DNA of 7,132 bases from NCBI GenBank assembly GCA_035542775.1, contig DATKKX010000168.1:1-7132 (forward strand). The letters run 5' to 3'. Shown here piece by piece: positions 1-5,045 of this stretch; the first letter of the stretch is position 1; every line of letters starts with the position of its first letter. The notes under the pieces are model-generated. The model was not told where the DNA came from and did not search any database. It was given only the letters and a program-made list of their open reading frames with translations. This stretch comes from DATKKX01 sp035542775 (GTDB lineage: Bacteria; Planctomycetota; Phycisphaerae; UBA1845; UTPLA1). Position numbers and translations under genes: made by a program.

Positions 1-320
1 GTCGGATCACAGCCCGGCAGCCCGTCGATGGCGGCGATGACCGCGCGAAGGTCCTCCACGAGCTTGGGCACGCAGAGCTCCTGAAAATCGCCATCGCTCT
101 CGCCGCATCCACGGAAGTCGAATCGCAAGCAGGCGATGTTCTCCGCGACCAGCCGGCGGGCCAACGTCACCAGACGGTAGCATGAGCCGATCCGCGTGCC
201 GGTGAGGCCGTGACAGCACACCACCACGGGAGCGCCCATCGCCGAGCGGGTCGGTTCCGGCCAATCCAGGGACGCTGCCAGCCGCTCTCGCCCCACCGGG
301 ATTTCGAGGAAAGTCTGCAT
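1..320 (-). CDS. alpha/beta hydrolase fold protein, N-terminal part (runs off left edge)
   Basis: The minus strand is open from an ATG at 320-318 to the window edge, giving 106 residues of an incomplete protein. The visible part matches the N-terminal half of an alpha/beta hydrolase. A strand PVVVCCHGLTG (31-41) holds the HG-x-TG oxyanion-hole motif. It is followed by a helix and a second strand with DFRGCGESDG (68-77), the loop that follows strand beta-4 in dienelactone-hydrolase and serine-aminopeptidase-like members. The nucleophile elbow G-x-S-x-G and the catalytic Asp/His would lie beyond position 1, so activity and substrate cannot be judged. There is no signal peptide, so it is probably cytoplasmic. 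It is divergent from pdxJ across 156 bp. No clear Shine-Dalgarno site precedes the ATG, and the candidate promoter at 337-365 would give only a very short leader. Fold assignment is firm; specific function is unknown. Confidence 0.85.
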   Translation of the reverse strand, partial: MQTFLEIPVGRERLAASLDWPEPTRSAMGAPVVVCCHGLTGTRIGSCYRLVTLARRLVAENIACLRFDFRGCGESDGDFQELCVPKLVEDLRAVIAAIDGLPGCDP

Positions 321-336
321 GGCAATTCGTAGTGAG

Positions 337-365
337 AGGATAGGCGGACCACGAAAACAGGACAA
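337..365 (-). promoter_or_regulatory. candidate sigma-70-like promoter for the alpha/beta hydrolase
   Basis: Read on the minus strand, TTGTCC (365-360) and TATCCT (342-337) are separated by 17 bp. Each matches 4 of 6 consensus bases. Transcription would begin near 330, about 10 nt ahead of the ATG at 320, which fits the absence of a visible Shine-Dalgarno site. Matches of this quality arise by chance, so this is only a candidate. Confidence 0.35.
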
Positions 366-412
366 GGCGCCACGTTGATAGATGCTCGCGGAGGCAATAG
401 CCCGACCCGCCA

Positions 413-440
413 TTGCCGCTCCATCCGCGCGCCCTATAAT
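413..440 (+). promoter_or_regulatory. candidate sigma-70-like promoter for the pdxJ-dapA cluster
   Basis: A perfect TATAAT at 435-440 is preceded, after a 16-bp spacer, by TTGCCG at 413-418 (4 of 6 to TTGACA). The predicted start of transcription is near 447, giving a leader of about 30 nt before the pdxJ ATG at 477. The site lies inside the upstream extension of the pdxJ reading frame, which is a further reason to reject any start before 447. Confidence 0.55.
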
Positions 441-476
441 GCGTGCTGTGATCGGGTACGGAGGCAAAGGAACAAC

Positions 477-1208
477 ATGCCCCAGCTCGGTGTCAACATC
501 GATCATGTGGCCACGGTCCGGCAGGCTCGACGGACCGACGAGCCGGATCCCGTCTGGGCGGCCGCCGAAGCCCAACTGGGCGGTGCCTCGTGCATCACCT
601 TCCATCTTCGCGAGGATCGGCGGCACATGACCGACCGCGACGTGCCTCTGCTGAAAGAAGTCGTGGTCACCAAATTGAATATGGAGATGTCCATCGCCCC
701 GGAGATCGTGCAGATCGCCCGGTCGATCCAGCCGACACAGTGCTCGCTGGTGCCCGAGCACCGCGAGGAGATCACCACCGAGGGCGGACTCGATGTAGTG
801 CGCCTCGCCGATCGGGTCGGCACGGCGGTGAAAGCACTGAAAGATGCGGGCATCATCTGCAGCGCGTTCATCGAGCCTGAGACCGCGCAGATCGAGAAGT
901 CAGCGGAACTCGGGTTTGAGGCCGTCGAGCTATGGACCGGTGGTTATGCCAACGCCAAAAATGCCGCCGAACGTGAGCGAGCATTGGAGACGTTGCGCAA
1001 CGGCATCCGCACCGGCAAGGCCTGCGGCCTCGAAGTGCACGGGGGGCACGGCTTGACCTACCGGAATGTCGGCCCGGTCGCGGCGATTCCCGGATTTTCC
1101 GAATTCAACATTGGGCACAGCATCATCGCCCGAGCGATCTTCGTCGGTCTGCGGAAGGCGGTCCGCGACATGGTGCGGCTGCTCCAGCTCTACGGTCCCA
1201 GGGAATAA
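477..1208 (+). CDS. pdxJ: pyridoxine 5'-phosphate synthase
   Basis: This 243-residue protein matches PdxJ along its whole length. PdxJ is the TIM-barrel enzyme that condenses 1-deoxy-D-xylulose 5-phosphate with 3-amino-1-hydroxyacetone 1-phosphate to form pyridoxine 5'-phosphate, in the DXP-dependent route to vitamin B6. Family signatures appear in order: LGVNIDHVAT (4-13), HLREDRRHMTDRDV (43-56), NMEM (68-71), LVPE (91-94), TEGGLDV (101-107), GHGLTY (190-195) and NIGH (211-214). His43, Glu70 and His191 occupy the positions of the catalytic His/Glu/His known in E. coli PdxJ. The frame is open back to a TTG at 375. I chose the ATG at 477 because homology begins there, AAAGG (466-470) sits 6 nt upstream with GGAGG at 460-464, and the candidate promoter lies at 413-440. 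The stop is 3 nt before dapA, so the two are very likely one transcript. It is probably a cytoplasmic enzyme of normal length (about 240 residues). Confidence 0.97.
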   Translation: MPQLGVNIDHVATVRQARRTDEPDPVWAAAEAQLGGASCITFHLREDRRHMTDRDVPLLKEVVVTKLNMEMSIAPEIVQIARSIQPTQCSLVPEHREEITTEGGLDVVRLADRVGTAVKALKDAGIICSAFIEPETAQIEKSAELGFEAVELWTGGYANAKNAAERERALETLRNGIRTGKACGLEVHGGHGLTYRNVGPVAAIPGFSEFNIGHSIIARAIFVGLRKAVRDMVRLLQLYGPRE

Positions 1209-1211
1209 GGC

Positions 1212-2105
1212 ATGTTCAAAGGCTGTCTGGTCGCGCTGGTGACTCCTTTCCGCGACGGGGCCGTCGATCGGCGGGCGTTGGACGGACTTGTCGATCACGT
1301 CATTGCCGGCGGCGTGGACGGCCTGGTGCCGTGCGGAACGACCGGCGAATCGCCCACTCTCTCCGATCAGGAGCGACACGATGTGATCACCGCGGTGGCG
1401 GCGCGGGCCAAGGGCCGCGTGCCGGTCATCGCGGGGACGGGCACCAATGCCACCGAGAAGTCCCTGGCTCAATCCAAGGCCGCCGTCGAGGCCGGCGCCG
1501 ACGCGGTCATGGTGGTTTCGCCGTACTACAACAAGCCCAACCAGGAAGGCCTGTACCGGCACTTCAGCCACGTCGCCAAAGGTGTCGGCGTTCCGGTCAT
1601 TCTGTACAACATCCCGGGCCGCACCGGTGTGGAGATCTCAGTGGAGACGATCGCCCGGCTGCGGGCCGATCATCGCAATATCGTGGCGGTCAAGCATGCC
1701 ACGGGTTCACTCGACGGCGCCGTCGCGCTCGCCGCGGCGAGCGACATCGCTGTCCTGAGCGGCGACGATCCGCTGACGCTGCCGCTCATGAGCATCGGGG
1801 CGGTCGGCGTGGTCAGCGTGGTCGCCAACCTGCTGCCGCGGGAAACCAGTTCCATGACCCGCGCGGCACTGGCCGGCGATTGGCAGACGGCCCGATCGTG
1901 GCACGAGCGATTGTGTCCGCTGGGGCGAGAGCTGCTGAAACTGGACACCAATCCGATGCCGATCAAGACCGCCCTGGCCATGCGCGGCATGATGGCGGAG
2001 GAATTTCGCCTCCCGCTATGCCGGATGGACGACGTCAAGCGGCGGCGGATTGAGACGTTGCTGGCGGAATACGCGGCAGGACGCGGCGGAAAGCCTCGTG
2101 TATAA
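1212..2105 (+). CDS. dapA: 4-hydroxy-tetrahydrodipicolinate synthase
   Basis: This 297-residue protein matches DapA, which condenses pyruvate with L-aspartate 4-semialdehyde, the first committed step to diaminopimelate and lysine. It belongs to the Schiff-base class I aldolase (DHDPS/NAL) family. The key elements are at near-canonical positions: CGTTGE (41-46) with the Thr43/Thr44 pair, SPYYNKP (103-109), YNIPGRT (132-138) with Tyr132 and the substrate-binding Arg137, and the Schiff-base Lys161 in VAVKHATG. The residue after the lysine is His where E. coli DapA has Glu. The Thr-Tyr-Tyr relay and Arg identify DapA rather than N-acetylneuraminate lyase or a sugar-acid aldolase. The start ATG is 3 nt after the pdxJ stop, with AGGGA at 1200-1204 as a ribosome site. 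The stop TAA overlaps the next gene's ATG (TAATG). It is the middle gene of a probable three-gene operon, and no lysine riboswitch is visible ahead of it or of pdxJ. Confidence 0.96.
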   Translation: MFKGCLVALVTPFRDGAVDRRALDGLVDHVIAGGVDGLVPCGTTGESPTLSDQERHDVITAVAARAKGRVPVIAGTGTNATEKSLAQSKAAVEAGADAVMVVSPYYNKPNQEGLYRHFSHVAKGVGVPVILYNIPGRTGVEISVETIARLRADHRNIVAVKHATGSLDGAVALAAASDIAVLSGDDPLTLPLMSIGAVGVVSVVANLLPRETSSMTRAALAGDWQTARSWHERLCPLGRELLKLDTNPMPIKTALAMRGMMAEEFRLPLCRMDDVKRRRIETLLAEYAAGRGGKPRV

Positions 2106-3094
2106 TGGAGTCCACGACAGTGACAACCTCGGAAGAACAAGTCATCGCAACGCCGCCGCACGCCACCGCGGGCGAGGTCCTGCTTCGCCGTATTCGTTTC
2201 GTGTGCGCGATTGCGGTGGCGGCCGCGATCTTCTGGCACGTCGGCTGGCGGGTGGTCAGGCCGTTCGATCCGGACGGCCCGGTCAGCCTGCTCATGGTCG
2301 ATCAAGGCGTCATCGCGATGGCCCAGCTTCTGGGGCTGGCGGTCATTACCAGCGGTCTGGCGGTGGCGATTTGCGGGCCGGGCTCCGCGGATCGGGGGCC
2401 ACTGGCTATTGCCATCGGTCTGGCCACGCTCGGCCTGCGCGGTTCCGAACTCGACAAGCTGATCATGTACCGCCTGTTCCCGCCGTCTACGGTCCGTCTG
2501 CCCGTGGATCCGTTTCCCACCACCGCGCTGATGGCCGAATGCTGGCTGTGGCTGGCGCTGATTGCCGTGGGCTTCGTCGTTGGGCACTGGGTGGATAGCT
2601 GGTTCGGGCCGCCGGCCGATCGGCGGGCCACAGCGCAGAACGCTCCGAGCCGCCGCACTACCGGCGAGCGCTCCGCCGATGTGGGCTACAGCGCCGGTGC
2701 GGTCATCGTCGCGTCGCTGGCCGCCTGGGCAGCGTTGTCCTTTACCCTGGACAGCAACCGGGAGCCGATCCTCAAGGGGCAGGTGTACTTCGGCGTCGGC
2801 GTTTCGTTTCTCCTGGGCGGCCTGATCGCCCACGGGTTCTTCAAGACCGGCTCGCGCATGTGGTCGCTGGTCCTCGTGGCGGTGGTCGCTTCACTGGCCT
2901 ATGTTCTGGGCGGGCCCAGCGCCAAGAGCATCGAACACGCCCGCACGACGGGCACCTATCTGAACCTCAACCCCCTGGCCCGCCCACTGCCTCTGGAATA
3001 CGCCGCCCTGGGCGCCCTTGGCGCCCTGTGGGAACGCGACTGGATGCGCCTGCTGCGGGCCCTTTTCGGTTTGAGCTCCGACGATCGGGCGTAG
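2105..3094 (+). CDS. multi-pass membrane protein of unknown function
   Basis: I do not recognise a family for this 329-residue protein. After a polar, Thr/Glu-rich N-terminus and a basic patch (RRIR, 28-31) there are about six or seven hydrophobic segments, near 31-48, 70-92, 98-112, 145-165, 195-213, 226-246 and 252-270. The loop at 168-192 is hydrophilic and Arg-rich (PPADRRATAQNAPSRRTTGE), and by the positive-inside rule is probably cytoplasmic. The polar stretch 112-140 contains several prolines. The end (303-329) is a basic/amphipathic tail, WERDWMRLLRALFG, followed by acidic residues. No catalytic motif or transporter signature is visible. The ATG overlaps the dapA stop by one base, which suggests translational coupling; no good Shine-Dalgarno site is seen. 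G/C-rich third positions across the frame support it as a real gene. A link to lysine or cell-wall precursor metabolism would be guesswork from position alone. No terminator is evident after the stop. Confidence 0.85.
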   Translation: MESTTVTTSEEQVIATPPHATAGEVLLRRIRFVCAIAVAAAIFWHVGWRVVRPFDPDGPVSLLMVDQGVIAMAQLLGLAVITSGLAVAICGPGSADRGPLAIAIGLATLGLRGSELDKLIMYRLFPPSTVRLPVDPFPTTALMAECWLWLALIAVGFVVGHWVDSWFGPPADRRATAQNAPSRRTTGERSADVGYSAGAVIVASLAAWAALSFTLDSNREPILKGQVYFGVGVSFLLGGLIAHGFFKTGSRMWSLVLVAVVASLAYVLGGPSAKSIEHARTTGTYLNLNPLARPLPLEYAALGALGALWERDWMRLLRALFGLSSDDRA

Positions 3095-3123
3095 CAGCAG
3101 CCGACGGTGGCGCGACGGGCCGG

Positions 3124-3369
3124 CTACATCTTCTCGGGCAAACGATAGTAATACGCTATCTTGGCGGGAATCGACGGGTAACGCAGGCGGAAGCGGAAAC
3201 CGTGGAACTCTGAGGCCACGTGGCCGGTGCGGGGGAATACCCACTCCATCAGGCCTGGATAAATGGGCATTTCGAAAGCAGTGAGATCCGGGGGATTCCC
3301 TCCCAGGTCGATGATCCTGTCGGCCAGCGGCACGGCCGAGTTCACGATGTGCCCCTCCGGCGGGACGAC
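3124..3369 (-). pseudogene. 5'-truncated gene remnant, C-terminal fragment of an unidentified protein
   Basis: The minus strand is open from a TAG at 3372-3370 down to a TAG stop at 3126-3124, giving about 81 residues. The only convenient start is a GTG at 3345 without a Shine-Dalgarno site. Codon use favours G/C at third positions like the neighbouring genes. The peptide looks like a folded domain's end: IIDLGGNPPDLTAFEMP, then PGLMEWVFPRTGHVASE, then RFRLRYPSIPAKIAYYYR near its C-terminus. I do not recognise the family. With no proper start and a different coding signal beginning at its 5' end on the other strand, it is best read as the 3' remnant of a gene cut by rearrangement. Its stop lies 29 bp from the convergent stop of the membrane-protein gene. 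It could instead be a genuine small protein, but I think that is less likely. Confidence 0.5.
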
Positions 3370-3658
3370 CTACCACGACTCAGTCATGTCGATTCACACC
3401 GGCTGCGCCGGCACATCCGACAACACGCTGGCCTGCGATGATGACGGCCGCGGCAACGCCGTCGGCCCGTCCAGGATCTCCAACTTCCCCGTCGCCGGCG
3501 GCACCACCCATCAGATCCGCATCAGCGGTTGGAACGGCTGGAGCTGCGTCTACGCTTTCGGCCTCACCGGCCCCGCCTGCTACGGTCCCACGCCGGGCCT
3601 TGATCTCGTTCCCAACGGCGCGCGCTGGCTCTCTGACCAGAGTGACGGAACACGATGA
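3329..3658 (+). pseudogene. fragment of a secreted protein domain (bacterial PPC-like / adhesin-type beta-sandwich)
   Basis: The plus frame to the TGA at 3656-3658 encodes about 109 residues with very strong G/C third positions from 3329 to about 3605. The core pattern is C-P-S-G-G-T-T-Y-H-D-S-V-M, then SIHTGCAGTSDNTLACDDDG, then SRISNFPVAGGTTHQIRISG, WNGW and GPAC. It resembles repeats found in long secreted proteins of planctomycetes and other bacteria, in which a 'D-T-V-L-S-x-H-T-G-C' strand, a 'C-D-D-D' loop and a 'Y-x-I-R-V-S-G' strand recur. There is no signal peptide, Shine-Dalgarno site or plausible start. The frame upstream of 3329 loses the codon bias, and the tail after GPAC looks random. 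I read it as an internal piece of a larger surface-protein gene whose two ends are missing. The family resemblance is from memory and was not searched. Confidence 0.55.
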
Positions 3659-3731
3659 CTGGCCGCGCTGCCCGCCCAGACGGCCCCGACGGCACATTCC
3701 CCCGATTGTAATGAGCTTGATTCGGCAAGCA

Positions 3732-4142
3732 TCAGGCCGCCGGCGACCTGTGGTCCAGCACCTGCCTGACTGCTGCTCGTACCGTGGCGGCATCGACCGG
3801 CTTCTCGAGGAACATGTCAACCGCAAGGGGAACCGGGCATACTTCCTTCCCGTATTCAATGCCGAGCGTCTCACCGATGGCCGACAGAAAGACGATCGGG
3901 ACGGTTTTCAATCGTTCGTTCTGCCGCATTTGACAGGCGAGTTGCAGACCCTCGTTCGGATCCGCGAGCATGATGTCCAGCAACACCAGATCAGGCCGCG
4001 CGCGGAGCATCGCCTGAAGACCCGCGTCCCCCGTCCGGCAATGTTGGATCTCGTAGCCGTTTCCCGCGAGCATGATCTCGATCACGTCATGCATATCCGG
4101 GTCATCATCGATGAACAGGATCTTGGCGTTACCGACACTCAT
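3732..4142 (-). CDS. receiver-only response regulator (CheY-like)
   Basis: This is a 136-residue single receiver domain of a two-component system. The acidic pocket is IDDDPD (11-16), the phospho-acceptor is Asp56 in VLLDIML, the switch Ser is Ser87 in VFLSA, and the conserved Lys is Lys114 in FLEKPVD. All key residues are present, so it should be phosphorylatable. No DNA-binding or enzymatic output domain follows, so it would act by protein contact or in a phosphorelay. The stretch between strands 4 and 5 (89-109, ETLGIEYGKEVCPVPLAVDM) differs from the short loop of CheY; longer loops ending in 'PVDxFLxKPV' occur in some bacterial receiver proteins. The frame extends back to a GTG at 4169. 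I chose the ATG at 4142 because GGAGAG lies 5 nt upstream (4153-4148) and the receiver fold begins there. No histidine kinase is in the window, so its partner is unknown. It is convergent with the relic at 3329-3658 and divergent from the lipoprotein/beta-helix genes. Confidence 0.93.
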   Translation of the reverse strand: MSVGNAKILFIDDDPDMHDVIEIMLAGNGYEIQHCRTGDAGLQAMLRARPDLVLLDIMLADPNEGLQLACQMRQNERLKTVPIVFLSAIGETLGIEYGKEVCPVPLAVDMFLEKPVDAATVRAAVRQVLDHRSPAA

Positions 4143-4147
4143 CGATG

Positions 4148-4153
4148 CTCTCC
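4148..4153 (-). promoter_or_regulatory. ribosome binding site deciding the response-regulator start
   Basis: GGAGAG on the minus strand lies 5 nt before the ATG at 4142-4140. This favours that start over the in-frame GTG at 4169-4167, which would add nine Arg-rich residues outside the receiver fold. Confidence 0.7.
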
Positions 4154-4269
4154 GTCGCCGGTCAGGCACCGCCCCTAGTGGGGTAGCATGTCGTCCGGTG
4201 TTGCGGATCTTTCATGTCCCGCATGCCGCCAGCCCGCGTGGAGAATTGAAGCGGCCAGCAACCGGCACC

Positions 4270-4312
4270 ATTATAAAGGGACCCACCTTATGATTATAGG
4301 GGAATCTCCTAT
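4270..4312 (-). promoter_or_regulatory. paired imperfect palindromes with two TATAAT boxes, possible operator/promoter of the response regulator
   Basis: Two related inverted repeats lie side by side in an AT-rich patch. ATAAAGG (4273-4279) pairs with CCTTAT (4286-4291). ATAGGGGA (4296-4303) pairs with TCTCCTAT (4305-4312) around one central base, with a single mismatch. Each is preceded by ATTATA (4270-4275 and 4293-4298), which is a perfect TATAAT on the minus strand. The two copies are offset by 23 bp, about two helical turns. No good -35 box precedes either -10 box. A promoter here would read toward the response regulator with a leader of roughly 115-145 nt. Position and symmetry suggest a regulated promoter, but no regulator is identified. 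Confidence 0.35.
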
Positions 4313-4784
4313 GTCTTGCGCATCATATCCCAATTGCGAAACACTAAGAGCCTGGTGGTGGCTGACCATCAACTCCGGGTAGGCTCAACGACGGCTGGGT
4401 TTCGTGACCTGCCTCGTCCGGCCTTGGGGAGTAGTTGCCTTCAGGCCCCACTTGTTTGGGAGCGATGTGCGCGCGGGCATTTGAACCCGGGCATTCAAGA
4501 CAACCCGTTCGTGTGGTTACAACAGTACCGGCGAATCGCAAGACGCAGCCAGTCTCCACCCCGTCCGCGCCTGAGGACGATCTGTTCCTACGACAGCCCC
4601 CCATTAATCGCCAGACTCACCCGACCTTAGCGTCGGCTTTGACGGGCATGCAGACCTGCGACGTGCGACCAGAATCGCCGCGTGTACATCTACGCCCTCA
4701 CGGCGACCACATTTCCTCGCGGCGCTGATGTGGCAGCAGCAACTTCCGTTGTCTGGCGTGAATAAACCAGCGATACCGCCGGGA

Positions 4785-4813
4785 TTGAATTAGGACGCTC
4801 ATTTTCGTACAAT
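4785..4813 (+). promoter_or_regulatory. candidate sigma-70-like promoter for the small ORF and beta-helix protein gene
   Basis: TTGAAT (4785-4790, 4 of 6) and TACAAT (4808-4813, 5 of 6) are separated by exactly 17 bp. Transcription would start near 4820, just ahead of the strong Shine-Dalgarno site at 4825-4831. Spacing, local AT content and position upstream of two well-formed ribosome sites make this the best-supported promoter in the window. Confidence 0.6.
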
Positions 4814-4824
4814 CGGACCTTAGA

Positions 4825-4831
4825 AAGGAGG
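4825..4831 (+). promoter_or_regulatory. strong Shine-Dalgarno site deciding the GTG start at 4839
   Basis: AAGGAGG is followed by 7 nt and then GTG at 4839-4841. The nearer ATG at 4835 opens only MGGQ and a stop, and the ATGs at 4846 and 4849 share a frame that stops at 4861-4863. The GTG frame is therefore the one this site would usefully serve. Confidence 0.6.
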
Positions 4832-4838
4832 GGGATGG

Positions 4839-5030
4839 GTGGTCAATGATGGCGAGCCGATGACCGTCGGCGGACCGCAGCGCCGCCGCGCACCTGTCCC
4901 GGGAGTGGGCGCGTGCCTCTCCCTTTCCATTCGATTTCTTCTCGTTCCGGTTTTGATGTTTCAGGTCGCGGCCGGCTGTGCGTTGCACCGGCCTGGTCTT
5001 CGGCTGTCCGAGGGGGCAGCATTTCCATGA
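4839..5030 (+). CDS. small predicted lipoprotein or leader peptide upstream of the beta-helix gene
   Basis: This is a 63-codon frame starting with GTG, 7 nt after AAGGAGG and about 20 nt after a predicted transcription start. The peptide has a basic patch QRRR (14-17), a hydrophobic stretch CLSLSIRFLLVPVLMFQ (26-42) and VAAGC (43-47), which resembles a lipobox with Cys47 as the lipidated residue. Only 17 residues follow it, ending in LSEGAAFP. The n-region is long for a signal peptide, and Ala at -3 is less usual than Leu, so lipidation is plausible but not certain. The stop at 5028-5030 is 15 nt before the next gene's ATG, with that gene's Shine-Dalgarno site (5033-5038) in the gap. They would share a transcript and could be translationally coupled. 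No family is recognised. It could be a tiny lipoprotein partner of the surface protein, or a leader ORF whose only role is in expression. Confidence 0.45.
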   Translation: MVNDGEPMTVGGPQRRRAPVPGVGACLSLSIRFLLVPVLMFQVAAGCALHRPGLRLSEGAAFP

Positions 5031-5045
5031 ATAGGAGGAAATACG

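Larger units (their letters stand above)
4143..4784. other. gene-poor intergenic stretch with AT-rich island
   Basis: About 640 bp between the divergent response regulator and the promoter at 4785. Open frames on both strands are short, lack Shine-Dalgarno sites and lack the G/C third-position bias of the true genes. The left part should contain the response-regulator promoter and carries the palindrome pair at 4270-4312. A directly repeated CGGGCATT occurs at 4474-4481 and 4488-4495. Small hairpins occur at 4621-4636 (CCGAC/GTCGG) and 4707-4733 (CCACAT/ATGTGG), neither with a U-tract. One short plus-strand frame at 4188-4382 has a CxxC and a Cx5C pair but poor codon bias. I see no tRNA, rRNA or transposase remnant. 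Confidence 0.6.

Noticed and set aside
375..476. N-terminal extension of pdxJ from a TTG at 375
   Set aside because: The extra 34 residues are Arg/Cys-rich and unlike PdxJ, and a candidate promoter lies inside them. The ATG at 477 has ribosome-site sequence and begins the homology.
2101..2106. TATAAT at the end of dapA as a promoter for the membrane-protein gene
   Set aside because: It overlaps the start codon itself and no -35 box is at the right distance. It arises from the TAATG stop/start overlap.
1670..2833. Minus-strand ORF of 387 codons opposite dapA and the membrane protein
   Set aside because: It spans two genes on the other strand, and its protein is rich in Arg, Gly, Gln and Pro without any recognisable domain. 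It is a high-GC shadow frame.
3715..3730. Hairpin GCTTG/CAAGC just after the response-regulator stop as a terminator
   Set aside because: The stem is only 5 bp with no GC-rich core, and no U-tract follows on the minus strand.
4474..4507. tRNA-like T-arm on the minus strand (GGGTTCAAATGCCC)
   Set aside because: The stem pairs only with an 8-nt loop. No cloverleaf, anticodon arm or acceptor stem can be formed around it; the direct repeat CGGGCATT explains the resemblance.
4621..4640. Hairpin CCGAC/GTCGG followed by CTTT as a rho-independent terminator
   Set aside because: The stem is short, only three T residues follow, and no gene on the plus strand ends nearby.
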